From Parabacteroides sp. (GTDB taxonomy: Bacteria; Bacteroidota; Bacteroidia; Bacteroidales; Tannerellaceae), in assembly GCA_017937385.1 (NCBI GenBank), contig JAGBDR010000073.1, positions 1-36,753 of the forward strand: a DNA stretch of 36,753 nt. Reading direction: 5' to 3'. Positions 7,769 to 16,781 of the stretch are shown piece by piece; position 1 is the first letter of the stretch, and the number at the start of each line of letters is the position of its first letter. A model generated the notes under the pieces. That model ran no database searches. It was not told the origin of the DNA and was given only the letters and a program-made list of their open reading frames with translations. Made by a program: the position numbers and the translations under genes.

Positions 7769-9238
7769 ATGTTAAAGCAACAGTTACAACAGAAGTTACA
7801 GCAAAAACTCTCTCCGCAACAGATTCAGTTGATCCGGCTTCTGGAACTACCCGCCATAGAGCTGGAAGAACGGGTCAAACATGAACTGGAAGACAATCCG
7901 GCTTTGGAAGAAGGAAAGGAATTAGCGGACGACTTCGACCCTGCTGACGAAGGGGGTGAAGAGTTGGCAGCTAACGAGATGGAGGGAGGAAACGATACGG
8001 ATACAGACCTTTCATTGGGTGATTATATGAATGAGGACGACATACCCGATTACAAACTGCGCGAGCTGAGCGAGCGGGCGGAAAAGAAAGAAGAGATCCC
8101 TTTCTCGGGCAGCGAATCCCTGAACGAACATCTTCTCCAACAACTCGGACTGCAGGATTTACCGGAGAAACAGGTAAAAATCGCCGAGTATATCATCGGA
8201 AACATAGACGATGACGGGTATTTGCGCCGTGACCTGTCTGCCATAGCCGACGATTTGATCTTTCAAGCGGGGCAAGAGGTGACAGAAAAAGAAATCGAGG
8301 CAGTCCTCACCCTCATACAGGATTTCGAACCGGCAGGAGTCGGAGCCCGTAATCTTCAGGAATGCTTGTTGCTCCAGTTGACCCACCGGGAAAAAACGCC
8401 GGAAACGGAACTCGCCATCCGGATCCTGACCGAGTTCTTCGAAGAGTTCACCCGCAAGCATTACGACAAAATCATGAAAGGGCTGGATATCGACGAGGCC
8501 ACCCTGAAAAGGACGATCCGTGAAATCACGACCCTCGACCCGAAGCCTTGCGCCAGTTGGGGCAGTTCCATGGAGACGGCTTTGAGCCAGGTCATTCCCG
8601 ATTTTGTGGTGGAAGCGGTAGGCGGCGAACTGATCCTGAGCATGAACAACCGGGGAATCCCTGAGATGCGCATCAACCGCGAATATGCGGAGATGTTTCA
8701 GGATTACGCGGGCAACAAAGCCAACCAGACCGCCCAAATGAAAGAAGCCGTCCAGTTTGTCAAACAGAAACTCGATTCCGCCCAATGGTTCATCGACGCC
8801 ATCAAGCAACGCCAGGAAACCCTGCAACGCACGATGGAAACCATCATCCTCCTGCAACGCGATTTCTTCCTGACCGGTGATGAAGCGACTTTGCGGCCCA
8901 TGATCCTCAAAGACGTGGCGGAACGGTCCGGATATGACATCTCGACGATTTCACGGGTGAGCAACAGCAAGTACGTGCAGACGAATTTCGGGATCTATCC
9001 GCTCAAATATTTCTTCTCCGAATCCATGCAAACCGATAGCGGTGAAGAAATCTCCACCCGGGAAGTGAAGAAAATCATGAAAGAGCATATCGACGGCGAG
9101 AACAAGCGCAAACCGCTTACCGACGAAGAGTTGGCTACTATCCTGAAAGAAAAAGGGTACATCATCGCCCGCCGCACGATTGCCAAATACCGCGAACAAT
9201 TGGACATTCCGGTTGCACGGCTCAGAAAAGAAATATAA
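7769..9238 (+). CDS. rpoN: RNA polymerase sigma-54 factor
   Basis: The 489-aa product shows the three regions of sigma-54. Gln/Leu-rich region I begins MLKQQLQQKLQQKLSPQQIQ and binds core polymerase and activators. An acidic region II follows (about 45-110), then the core-binding and DNA-binding region. The C-terminal RpoN box reads ARRTIAKYREQL and contacts the -24 promoter element. Sigma-54 needs an AAA+ activator, none of which is in this window. The start at 7769 is preferred over 7712 because region I normally opens the protein and the promoter box lies between. It heads a co-directional run with a PAP2-like protein (12-base gap), gcvH and purE. Confidence 0.95.
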   Translation: MLKQQLQQKLQQKLSPQQIQLIRLLELPAIELEERVKHELEDNPALEEGKELADDFDPADEGGEELAANEMEGGNDTDTDLSLGDYMNEDDIPDYKLRELSERAEKKEEIPFSGSESLNEHLLQQLGLQDLPEKQVKIAEYIIGNIDDDGYLRRDLSAIADDLIFQAGQEVTEKEIEAVLTLIQDFEPAGVGARNLQECLLLQLTHREKTPETELAIRILTEFFEEFTRKHYDKIMKGLDIDEATLKRTIREITTLDPKPCASWGSSMETALSQVIPDFVVEAVGGELILSMNNRGIPEMRINREYAEMFQDYAGNKANQTAQMKEAVQFVKQKLDSAQWFIDAIKQRQETLQRTMETIILLQRDFFLTGDEATLRPMILKDVAERSGYDISTISRVSNSKYVQTNFGIYPLKYFFSESMQTDSGEEISTREVKKIMKEHIDGENKRKPLTDEELATILKEKGYIIARRTIAKYREQLDIPVARLRKEI

Positions 9239-9250
9239 ATTTGGAGCGCT

Positions 9251-9871
9251 ATGAGGTTACTTTCAAATATCATATCCGGCATATTCCATCCGTTGCTGAT
9301 GGTGACATACGGAACCGTGCTGGCTCTCACTTTCACGTACCTGGCCATCTATCCGCCATCCATGAAACTGTTGCTCGCAGGCGGGACATTCCTGTCTACG
9401 GCGATTATCCCCGGAGCATTCATCTACATGATGGTTAAAAACGGGGCGGCGACCGATATGGATTTACCGGACAGACACGAGCGCGTGGTGCCGTACCTGA
9501 TTTTTATCACGTCGGTCATGGTCTGTGCCTTTTACATGTACAAAATGATGCTGCCGTTCTGGTTCATATCCCAACTGTTGGGCGCTTGTGTCGCATTGAT
9601 CCTGGCATTGCTCGTCAATTTTGCTTGGAAGATCAGTGCCCATACAATCGGAGTGGGCGGATTATTGGGCGGTATTATGGGGGTAGCACGAATCCACTTG
9701 ATAAACCCCTATTGGGCCTTTATCATCGTAATCCTGATAGCGGGGCTGGTCGGTACTTCGCGTATCTTTCTGAAAAAGCATACGCCCATGCAGGTATATG
9801 CCGGGTTTTGTCTCGGATTTATATGTACCTTTGTAGCCTCATTCTTGAGTTATATCTATTTATTCATCTAA
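9251..9871 (+). CDS. PAP2-like integral membrane phosphatase
   Basis: This 206-aa protein is mostly hydrophobic, with about six membrane segments. Three short polar motifs resemble the lipid phosphatase (PAP2) signature. They are a [12 protein letters not shown] segment near residue 75 in place of KxxxxxxRP, SAHT near 137 in place of PSGH, and [16 protein letters not shown] near 175, which matches SRxxxxxHxxxDVxxG except that Gln replaces Asp. The fold is therefore likely PAP2, while catalysis is less certain because the motifs deviate. A role in removing phosphate from a lipid such as undecaprenyl diphosphate or a phosphatidyl lipid is inferred only. It lies between rpoN and gcvH in the same run. 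Confidence 0.6.
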   Translation: MRLLSNIISGIFHPLLMVTYGTVLALTFTYLAIYPPSMKLLLAGGTFLSTAIIPGAFIYMMVKNGAATDMDLPDRHERVVPYLIFITSVMVCAFYMYKMMLPFWFISQLLGACVALILALLVNFAWKISAHTIGVGGLLGGIMGVARIHLINPYWAFIIVILIAGLVGTSRIFLKKHTPMQVYAGFCLGFICTFVASFLSYIYLFI

Positions 9872-9887
9872 TAAAAACACTAAAATT

Positions 9888-10268
9888 ATGAATTTTCCTG
9901 CAGATGTAAAGTACACGAAGGATCATGAATGGATCCGTGTAGAGGGCGATGTAGCCTACGTTGGTATTACCGATTACGCTCAGAGCGAACTGGGTGAAAT
10001 CGTTTTCGTGGATATCACGACGGAAGGTGAAACAGTAGCCAAAGAGGAAGTTTTCGGAACCATCGAAGCTGTCAAGACAGTTTCCGATTTGTTTATGCCG
10101 GCAAGCGGCGAAGTACTTGAAGTGAACGCAGCATTGGAAGACCAACCCGAGCTGGTCAATGAAGATGCTTACGGAAAAGGTTGGATCATCAAAGTTTCCA
10201 TTTCCGATCCGGCCGAACTGTCTGAACTGATGTCTGCCGCCGAATATGAGCAAATGATTGCGAAATGA
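9888..10268 (+). CDS. gcvH: Glycine cleavage system H protein
   Basis: The 126-aa protein carries the lipoyl domain of the H protein, which shuttles the aminomethyl group between the P, T and L proteins of glycine cleavage. The lipoylation site is Lys63 in [15 protein letters not shown]-terminal [14 protein letters not shown] and the [16 protein letters not shown] stretch are diagnostic. The length fits the family. No gcvP or gcvT is nearby, so the rest of the system is encoded elsewhere. The stop overlaps the purE start by four bases (ATGA), which suggests translational coupling. Confidence 0.97.
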   Translation: MNFPADVKYTKDHEWIRVEGDVAYVGITDYAQSELGEIVFVDITTEGETVAKEEVFGTIEAVKTVSDLFMPASGEVLEVNAALEDQPELVNEDAYGKGWIIKVSISDPAELSELMSAAEYEQMIAK

Positions 10269-10771
10269 CACCTGTAGTAAGTATTATCATGGGCAGTACT
10301 TCGGACCTGCCCGTCATGGAAAAAGCGGCCAAGTTGCTCGACGAGATGGAAATCCCGTTTGAAATGCACGCCTTGTCCGCCCACCGTACGCCTGCCGAAG
10401 TGGAAACATTCGCCAAAGGAGCCAAAGGACGCGGTATCAAAGTGATTATTGCAGCTGCCGGCATGGCCGCCCATCTGTGTGGTGTAATCGCTTCGATGAC
10501 GACCGTCCCCGTGATCGGTGTGCCTATCAACTCGACGCTCGACGGGATGGATGCCTTGCTGGCCATCGTGCAGATGCCTCCGGGAATCCCGGTTGCCACG
10601 GTCGGTATCAACGGTGCGCTGAATGCCGGTATCCTGGCTGTCCAAATGCTTGCCGTCGGAGACGAACAACTCCAGGACAAGCTGGCTGCCTATAAGGAAG
10701 ACCTGAAGAAGAAAATCGTAAAAGCAAACGAAGAACTGGCCAAGGTCTCTTTTAAATACAAAACGAATTAA
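10265..10771 (+). CDS. purE: N5-carboxyaminoimidazole ribonucleotide mutase
   Basis: This 168-aa class I PurE converts N5-CAIR to CAIR in purine synthesis. The phosphate-binding start [18 protein letters not shown] and the catalytic ALSAHRTP loop (conserved His) are clear. [19 protein letters not shown] and [14 protein letters not shown] follow as expected. Class I enzymes act as octamers with the ATP-dependent PurK, which is not in the window. It overlaps gcvH by four bases and is followed by a CAATTG-rich repeat before ispG. Confidence 0.96.
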   Translation: MTPVVSIIMGSTSDLPVMEKAAKLLDEMEIPFEMHALSAHRTPAEVETFAKGAKGRGIKVIIAAAGMAAHLCGVIASMTTVPVIGVPINSTLDGMDALLAIVQMPPGIPVATVGINGALNAGILAVQMLAVGDEQLQDKLAAYKEDLKKKIVKANEELAKVSFKYKTN

Positions 10772-10937
10772 TTGACAATTGGCAATTGACAATTGACAAT
10801 TGGCGATCGACGATAAGACAATAAAAAGACAAAGACACGAAGCGCATACACCGCTTGCCGCCCTTGTCCCTTGTCAATTGTCCCTTGTCAATTATCAATT
10901 TTCAATTGTCAATTGTCCATTTTCAATTGTCAATTGA
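10770..10937. repeat. CAATTG-based inverted repeat cluster
   Basis: The purE-ispG spacer holds tandem ATTGACAATTG units at 10770-10803 and the complementary CAATTGTCAATTG units at 10864-10937. The two arms could fold into a long AT-rich hairpin just before the ispG start. Unit spacing is irregular. Arrays of this word are a familiar feature of Bacteroidales spacers; their role is unclear. Confidence 0.6.
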
Positions 10938-10941
10938 AAAA

Positions 10942-12783
10942 ATGGAAGATTTCTTTAACTACCGCCGCCGTAAATCGTCTGTCGTCCAGATCGGCAATAC
11001 CCCGTTAGGAGGTGATTATCCGATTCGCATCCAATCAATGGCCAACGTCTCCACTATGGATACAGAGGCCGCTGTCCAACAAGCGGTGCGGATGATTGAA
11101 GCGGGTGCGGAATATGTACGTTTCACCGCCCAGGGAGAACGTGAAGCCCGCAACTTAGGCGTAATCCGCAAGCAACTCCGCAAGGCCGGATACGCGACCC
11201 CGTTGGTCGCCGACATCCATTTCAACCCGCGTGCCGCCGATGCCGCAGCCGAAGAGGTGGAGAAAGTGCGCATCAACCCCGGAAACTATGTAGACAAAGT
11301 AAAGACATTCGACCTGTTGGAATATACCGATGAGGAATATGCCGCAGAGTTGCAGAAGATACGCGACCGTTTCATACCATTCCTTAACATCTGCAAAGCA
11401 CACGGAACCGCCATCCGCATTGGCGTGAACCACGGTTCGCTCTCCGACCGGATCATGAGCCGGTATGGCGACACGCCCGAAGGTATGGTGGCCTCCTGCA
11501 TGGAGTTCCTGCGTATCTGCCGGGAGGAGAACTTTCCCGATGTCGTGATTTCCATCAAAGCCTCCAACACGGTCGTTATGGTGAAAACCGTCCGCCTGCT
11601 GGTCCGAACGATGGAAGCCGAAGATATGCACTACCCGCTGCATCTCGGCGTGACGGAAGCCGGCGACGGCGAAGACGGCCGCATCAAAAGCGCCGTCGGC
11701 ATCGGTGCCTTGCTGTCCGACGGCATCGGCGATACGATCCGCGTCTCCCTGAGCGAAGATCCGGAAGCGGAAATTCCGGTTGCCCGCAAATTAGTCGATT
11801 ATATTCTCGAACGCGAAGGGCACGAACCGATAACTGCCACGCCGGCCCCGGGATATGACCCGGTTGCCGTCGAACGGCGTCGCAGCCGGCCGACGGAAGG
11901 AATCGGAGGCCATTTCCCGCCCATCGTCATTTCTGACCGTAGCAACGGTGATTTCGAATTCGATTATGCGTCCCGGCCGGACTATCTGTATATAGGAAAG
12001 GAAGACCCGGACAACCTGCCGGACAACTTCCGCCTTTTGGTAGACGCCCGTTTCTGGAAAGAGCGCCCGAACGCCTATCCTTTCTTTATCGCATCGGAAA
12101 TAGAGGAGCTGAAAGACTATTCCGCTCCCTTGAAATTTATCCGTCTCACCTATCGGGATTTGACAGATCGCGTAATCGAGGTCCTGAAAAAGGATGCTTC
12201 CGTAATCGTAATCCTGAGCACCCATCACCGAAACGGTATCGCCGCCGAACGTGCAGCCATGCACCGCCTGTTGGCAGCCGGTTGCGATGTGCCGGTCATC
12301 CTGCACCGCGACTACAAAGAGACGGATATCGAAGCGTTGCAACTGAAATCGGCCGCCGACTTCGGCACGTTGCTGTTAGACGGTTTCGGCGACGGGATCA
12401 TGTTGCACAACGAGGGTTGCAAAACAAAGGTCGCAGACAGTTGTATGTTCGGCATCCTGCAGGCGACCCGTACCCGCATCAGCAAGACAGAATACATCTC
12501 CTGCCCCAGTTGCGGACGTACCTTATATGACCTGCAAACGACAATCGCCCGTATCAAGGATGCCACATCGCATCTGAAAGGCTTGAAAATCGGCATCATG
12601 GGCTGCATCGTGAACGGTCCGGGCGAAATGGCGGATGCCGATTACGGCTATGTCGGTGCCGGAAAGAACCGGATCAGCCTGTATAAAGGCAAAACATGTG
12701 TCCTGAAAAACATCCCCGAGGAAGAAGCAGTCGAACGGCTGATCCAGCTTATCAAGGAAAACGGAGATTGGACGGACCTTTAA
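10942..12783 (+). CDS. ispG: 4-hydroxy-3-methylbut-2-enyl diphosphate synthase, long form
   Basis: The 613-aa IspG (GcpE) reduces methylerythritol cyclodiphosphate to HMBPP in the non-mevalonate isoprenoid pathway. It uses a [4Fe-4S] cluster. The N-terminal TIM barrel begins with RRRKSSVVQIGNTPLGG, and PIRIQSMANVSTMD is diagnostic. The C-terminal cluster domain shows SCPSCGRTLYDLQ and GCIVNGPGEMADADYGYVG, giving the three Cys ligands and a conserved Glu. An extra middle domain (about 260-480) makes this the large form found in Bacteroidetes, plants and chlamydiae, compared with about 370 aa in E. coli. The start at 10942 is preferred because upstream codons are repeat-derived. A strong hairpin follows the stop. 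Confidence 0.96.
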   Translation: MEDFFNYRRRKSSVVQIGNTPLGGDYPIRIQSMANVSTMDTEAAVQQAVRMIEAGAEYVRFTAQGEREARNLGVIRKQLRKAGYATPLVADIHFNPRAADAAAEEVEKVRINPGNYVDKVKTFDLLEYTDEEYAAELQKIRDRFIPFLNICKAHGTAIRIGVNHGSLSDRIMSRYGDTPEGMVASCMEFLRICREENFPDVVISIKASNTVVMVKTVRLLVRTMEAEDMHYPLHLGVTEAGDGEDGRIKSAVGIGALLSDGIGDTIRVSLSEDPEAEIPVARKLVDYILEREGHEPITATPAPGYDPVAVERRRSRPTEGIGGHFPPIVISDRSNGDFEFDYASRPDYLYIGKEDPDNLPDNFRLLVDARFWKERPNAYPFFIASEIEELKDYSAPLKFIRLTYRDLTDRVIEVLKKDASVIVILSTHHRNGIAAERAAMHRLLAAGCDVPVILHRDYKETDIEALQLKSAADFGTLLLDGFGDGIMLHNEGCKTKVADSCMFGILQATRTRISKTEYISCPSCGRTLYDLQTTIARIKDATSHLKGLKIGIMGCIVNGPGEMADADYGYVGAGKNRISLYKGKTCVLKNIPEEEAVERLIQLIKENGDWTDL

Positions 12784-12796
12784 CGCCCCCTCCCGG

Positions 12797-12834
12797 CATC
12801 TGCTGCAGCTCTATTCCGAGAGCTGCAGCAGATG
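12797..12834. terminator. 16-bp perfect hairpin after ispG
   Basis: CATCTGCTGCAGCTCT (12797-12812) pairs perfectly with AGAGCTGCAGCAGATG (12819-12834) around a six-base loop. It lies 14 bases after the ispG stop. There is no T-run, so it may stabilise the mRNA end or assist termination. Its right arm is the first unit of the 23-bp repeat array. Confidence 0.55.
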
Positions 12835-12925
12835 TCAATCGAGAGCTGCAGCAGGTGTCAAGGAAGAGCTGCGGCAGATGTCGGAAGAGAGCTGCAGCAG
12901 ATGTCAGAGAGGAACTGCGGCAGCT
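12818..12925. repeat. Five 23-bp tandem repeats
   Basis: The core (AGCTGC and variants) recurs at 12821, 12844, 12867, 12890 and 12913, an exact 23-base period. Each unit resembles GAGAGCTGCAGCAGATGTCA with a few changes, and divergence grows to the right. No spacers separate the units, so this is not a CRISPR array. The array fills the space between the convergent ispG and GH110 genes. Confidence 0.75.
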
Positions 12926-12975
12926 CCCGAAAGGGTATCTTTTCTATACGATTCGTATTTCCCCATCTTCCGTTT

Positions 12976-14784
12976 TTACTCTTCCCACCGGATATCTTTC
13001 TCTTCGTCAAAACCGCCGTCGAACCGGTTATCCTTGATCTCGGCATTCACGACACGCTGGAAAAAGAGACGGTGGTTGTTCCAGTGGAAAGCGGGATAAT
13101 CCTGGTTTTGTTTGATCACGTTGTTGCGGAAGACAAGGCCGTCTACCGATTTGGCATACAGGATCGGCTTGTCGAACGTCTCGAACTCGTTCTCCTCGAT
13201 CACGATTCCGCTATGGAAATATTTCTGTTGGCTTTTCAAGTCGGGTATCTCCGGATAGATGGAAATGACGGCGTTCGTAAACTGGAACTGGTTGGTCAAA
13301 GCGTTGATGAACGTGTTGTTCCGGATCAGCACGTCATGGCAGGCGCCCGTCTCGAACCACCCGTTGCAGTCGCCGCACAGGAGGATGGCCGTACCGGAAG
13401 TATGATCGAAAACGTTATGCTCGACCACCGTCTTTTTCGGAGTGCTGAACAAGGAACCGCGGGCACGGTTATTGCGGATCGTGTTATGGGCGAAGTAAAC
13501 CTCCGGTGTCCACTCCAAGTTCTCGATCCCGTAGGTACCGGCTTCGCTGATGGCAGGATCGACCGGTTTCTCGAAGGTGATGCGGAACTGTTTCGCGCCG
13601 TGGTCGTCCGGCTTGTCGGCCGCCTCGATCGCAGCCACCCGGTTCGGTTCGCCTAAAATCTCCATCGTTTTGGAATCGATAAACTGGACGACATCGCCCG
13701 GACGTCCCCATTCAAAGCCGTATGACTGGCCATGCATATACGCGCCGACCAAGGTCTTGTCGTCTATCCGCTTTTGTACTTTCAGATAAGTCCCGTGCAC
13801 GTTGATAGCATCATCCATCATCCCTTCATACAAGCCGCCGACCGAACGGATCAACCCTTTGCAGCCGGAAAAATGCGTCGCATCGGCCTGTGTCGTGAAA
13901 TAACGCGGATCATCTGCACCCCGCAGGCAGACCGAGAACCGGTCCAGCGTGATGTTCTCGCTCATCTGCGCCAGCAGGCCCATTCCTTCCGCATAGTGCA
14001 CCTGTATGTTTTCAAGCGTCGTATTCGTATCCTGATACAGGAAAACGCCCGGAGTCGGACGACCATGTCCACGGAAAGCAACGACCGTACCCGGTATCAG
14101 CTTCTTGTTCTTCCAGGGAGCGAGAATCTTGCGCGGCGCGATCTCGGCCACACGCCGGCTGCCCACCCGGATATCACTGGTCGTGTAGACCAATCGCTTC
14201 GTATCGCCTTCAAAAGCGATGCCCGAGGCAGGGATATGTTCCCACCCTTCCCCTTTGGCAACGAAATTGCTGTCGCGTATCTCATATTCCACCCAGGGAG
14301 CGACCTCGTAGGTAATCATACCGCCGACCGTGTCGTTCTCCAACACTTTCACCTGGCTGATATGCGGATTCTCAAAGTCGATGCTGAAATTCTTCAACGT
14401 GCAATTCTCCGACCCCACCAAAGAGACCGGAAGCATCCGCCCGTGGAAAACCAGTTCGGAACCTTGCCCGTCGAAAACCACGTTCTTCCAGTTTTCAAAG
14501 GCAAGCCCCACCTGTTTCGGGTTATCCTGGTCATGGTTGGAGATGAAATATTCGCGTTCCGAAGAACCCTCCGGATAAAAATCATACCGGCCTTTCGGCA
14601 AGAAAATCCGGACCGTGTCGGAGTTCGATTCCGCCGCTATTTGCTGAAAAGCCTTTGCGATCAAGGGAGATGCGTTTTCTCCGGTATCCGGTTTCAATCC
14701 ATAGGCGGACAGATCATACGTACCGCCTTTGCAAGCCGTAAGCAAGGCGATAAAGAAGCATGTCAAAACAGGGTTTAATTTCAT
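12976..14784 (-). CDS. GH110 alpha-1,3-galactosidase lipoprotein
   Basis: The 602-aa protein has a lipoprotein signal (hydrophobic core, LLTAC with Cys18). It is probably anchored at the periplasmic or outer face. The rest is a right-handed parallel beta-helix with repeated Asn/Val rungs such as NCTLKNFSIDFENPH, NTTLENIQVHYAEGMGLL and DVLIRNNTFINALTN. Sequence and length fit the Bacteroides GH110 alpha-1,3-galactosidases (GlaB type). These remove terminal alpha-1,3-linked galactose from blood-group B or linear Gal-alpha-Gal ends. Paired Asp324 and Asp325 in GMMDDAINVHG are candidate catalytic acids by analogy with GH110. It is divergent from cysS, sharing a symmetrical promoter region. Whether it is subtype A or B was not tested. 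Confidence 0.85.
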   Translation of the reverse strand: MKLNPVLTCFFIALLTACKGGTYDLSAYGLKPDTGENASPLIAKAFQQIAAESNSDTVRIFLPKGRYDFYPEGSSEREYFISNHDQDNPKQVGLAFENWKNVVFDGQGSELVFHGRMLPVSLVGSENCTLKNFSIDFENPHISQVKVLENDTVGGMITYEVAPWVEYEIRDSNFVAKGEGWEHIPASGIAFEGDTKRLVYTTSDIRVGSRRVAEIAPRKILAPWKNKKLIPGTVVAFRGHGRPTPGVFLYQDTNTTLENIQVHYAEGMGLLAQMSENITLDRFSVCLRGADDPRYFTTQADATHFSGCKGLIRSVGGLYEGMMDDAINVHGTYLKVQKRIDDKTLVGAYMHGQSYGFEWGRPGDVVQFIDSKTMEILGEPNRVAAIEAADKPDDHGAKQFRITFEKPVDPAISEAGTYGIENLEWTPEVYFAHNTIRNNRARGSLFSTPKKTVVEHNVFDHTSGTAILLCGDCNGWFETGACHDVLIRNNTFINALTNQFQFTNAVISIYPEIPDLKSQQKYFHSGIVIEENEFETFDKPILYAKSVDGLVFRNNVIKQNQDYPAFHWNNHRLFFQRVVNAEIKDNRFDGGFDEEKDIRWEE

Positions 14785-14820
14785 GGCTGAATCTTTCGTT
14801 GATTATATTTTTTAATTATT

Positions 14821-14869
14821 AGGGGCAAACTTACTCAAAATTATCCGATTTTATTGTAAGTTTGCCCCT
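14821..14869. promoter_or_regulatory. Mirror-image divergent promoters in a 14-bp inverted repeat
   Basis: AGGGGCAAACTTAC (14821-14834) and GTAAGTTTGCCCCT (14856-14869) are perfect inverted copies 21 bases apart. Each contains TAAGTTTG, a TAnnTTTG -7 box pointing outward. The plus-strand box at 14857-14864 serves cysS (ATG 14887). The minus-strand box at 14826-14833 serves the GH110 gene (start 14784). The boxes are too close for both promoters to be filled freely at once, so the two genes may compete for polymerase or share a dimeric regulator. Confidence 0.6.
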
Positions 14870-14886
14870 CTTAAATACAAATAGAT

Positions 14887-16365
14887 ATGGAACATCCATT
14901 AAGCATTTACAACACACTCACAAGAAAAAAGGAACCGTTCATCCCGCTGCACGAACCGCATGTGGGTATGTATGTTTGTGGTCCCACGGTTTATGGCGAT
15001 GCCCATCTGGGCCATGCGCGTCCGGCAATCACATTCGACTTGCTGTTCCGTTATCTGACCCATATAGGATACAAAGTACGCTATGTACGCAACATAACGG
15101 ATGTCGGCCACTTAGAACATGACGCAGACGACGGCGAAGACAAGATTGCCAAGAAAGCCCGACTCGAACAGCTCGAACCGATGGAGGTCGTGCAGTATTA
15201 CCTGAACCGCTACCATCATGCGATGGAAGCGCTCAACGTATTGCCGCCCAGCATCGAACCGCACGCTTCGGGCCATATCATCGAACAGATCGAACTGGTC
15301 AAGAAGATCTTGGACAACGGCTATGCCTACGAAAGCCAAGGTTCCGTCTACTTCGACGTGGAGAAATACAACAAGGAACATAACTACGGCGTCCTTTCCG
15401 GACGTAACATCGACGAGATGCTGAACACCACTCGGGCACTGGACGGACAGGAGGAGAAGCGGAACCCGATCGACTTCGCCCTTTGGAAATGTGCGCAGCC
15501 GGAACATATCATGCGCTGGCCCTCTCCGTGGAGCGACGGATTCCCCGGCTGGCATTGCGAATGTACGGCGATGGGCAAAAAATACTTGGGCGAGCATTTC
15601 GATATCCACGGCGGGGGCATGGACCTGATTTTCCCGCACCACGAATGCGAGATTGCACAGGCGGTCGCTTCCCAAGGTGAGGATATGGTACATTACTGGA
15701 TGCACAACAACATGATCACCATCAACGGGCAGAAGATGGGAAAATCGTTGGGCAACTTCATCACTTTGGACGAGTTCTTCACCGGCAACAACAAGGTGCT
15801 GAGCCAGGCCTATTCGCCGATGACCATCCGCTTCTTCATTCTCCAGGCCCATTACCGCAGTACGGTGGATTTCAGCAATGAAGCCCTGCAAGCCGCCGAA
15901 AAAGGGCTGGAACGTCTGATGGATGCCTACCACCACCTGATGAAGTTGAAAGCGGCCGACGCTTCAACCGTAGAGGTAAAGGATTTACGCCGCAAATGCT
16001 ACGATGCGATGAACGACGACCTGAACTCGCCGATCGTGATCGCCCATCTGTTCGACGCTGCCCGCGCCATCAACTCCGTCAAAGACGGCAAGGCGACGAT
16101 CTCGGCCGACGACCTGAAAGAGTTGCAGGACGTATTCCATACGTTCATCTTCGATATCCTCGGCATGAAAGACGAAAGGGCTTCAGCCGGAAACAACAGC
16201 CATGAGGCGTTCGGCAAGGCCATGGACTTGTTGCTGGCCATCCGCCAACAGGCAAAAGCCAACAAGGACTGGGCGACATCAGACAAGATCCGGAACGAAC
16301 TGACCGCTATCGGCTTCGAAATCAAAGATACGAAAGACGGGGCGGAGTGGAAATTGAGCAAATAA
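14887..16365 (+). CDS. cysS: Cysteinyl-tRNA synthetase
   Basis: This 492-aa class I synthetase charges tRNA-Cys. The Zn-binding and HIGH region is [19 protein letters not shown] (about 29-47). Further zinc ligands are seen in WHCECTAMG and [10 protein letters not shown]. The KMSKS loop reads KMGKS (about 283-287), a substitution I note without inferring loss of function. The ATG at 14887 lies 22 bases after its -7 box. It leads a three-gene unit with a thioesterase (8-base gap) and an ATPase. Confidence 0.96.
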   Translation: MEHPLSIYNTLTRKKEPFIPLHEPHVGMYVCGPTVYGDAHLGHARPAITFDLLFRYLTHIGYKVRYVRNITDVGHLEHDADDGEDKIAKKARLEQLEPMEVVQYYLNRYHHAMEALNVLPPSIEPHASGHIIEQIELVKKILDNGYAYESQGSVYFDVEKYNKEHNYGVLSGRNIDEMLNTTRALDGQEEKRNPIDFALWKCAQPEHIMRWPSPWSDGFPGWHCECTAMGKKYLGEHFDIHGGGMDLIFPHHECEIAQAVASQGEDMVHYWMHNNMITINGQKMGKSLGNFITLDEFFTGNNKVLSQAYSPMTIRFFILQAHYRSTVDFSNEALQAAEKGLERLMDAYHHLMKLKAADASTVEVKDLRRKCYDAMNDDLNSPIVIAHLFDAARAINSVKDGKATISADDLKELQDVFHTFIFDILGMKDERASAGNNSHEAFGKAMDLLLAIRQQAKANKDWATSDKIRNELTAIGFEIKDTKDGAEWKLSK

Positions 16366-16373
16366 GACAAATC

Positions 16374-16781
16374 ATGACAATCAATGAGTTTTTGCAGGGC
16401 GACAAGTTCGCCCTGCTTGCCGGCGTCGAGCTGTTGGAAACGGGCAATGGCTATGCAAAAGCCCGGATGGAAATCAAGCCGGAACATCTCAACGGAGGCG
16501 GTGTTTGCCAAGGTGGCGCCATCTTCACGCTGGCTGACCTGGCTTTTGCAGCCGCTACGAACAGCCATGCCCGCCTGACACTCTCCATCACGTCCAGCAT
16601 CAACTTCTTCAAAGCCGAAAGCAAAGGCTATCTTTATGCCGAAGCCCACGAAGCGTTCAGCCACAAACGGCTTGCCAATTGTGAAGTACGCATCACTAAC
16701 GAAGCCGGCGACCTGATCGCCACTTTCAACGGTACAGGCTACCGGAAAGACACGGAACTACCTTTCTCCCCCCTCGTATAA
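16374..16781 (+). CDS. PaaI-type hot-dog thioesterase
   Basis: The 135-aa product has the hot-dog fold signature of PaaI acyl-CoA thioesterases. HLNGGGVCQGGAIFTLADLAFAA carries the conserved Asn-Gly-Gly and Asp positions on the central helix. ITSSINFFKAESKGYLYAEA forms the following strands. Such enzymes release CoA from short or aromatic acyl-CoA; the substrate is unknown. The start at 16374 is chosen because the earlier ATG at 16347 lies inside cysS. The stop overlaps the next ATG by one base (TAATG). Confidence 0.85.
   Translation: MTINEFLQGDKFALLAGVELLETGNGYAKARMEIKPEHLNGGGVCQGGAIFTLADLAFAAATNSHARLTLSITSSINFFKAESKGYLYAEAHEAFSHKRLANCEVRITNEAGDLIATFNGTGYRKDTELPFSPLV

Noticed and set aside
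12818-12925. CRISPR array
   Set aside because: Units abut each other with no spacers, differ in sequence and no cas gene is nearby.
12832-13656. A 274-codon plus-strand frame starting in the 23-bp repeats
   Set aside because: Its start is repeat-derived and the rest is antisense to GH110, so the repeats are treated as non-coding.
13732-14778. A 348-codon plus-strand frame opposite the GH110 gene
   Set aside because: The opposite strand encodes an unmistakable lipoprotein beta-helix enzyme; this frame has no start context or domain.
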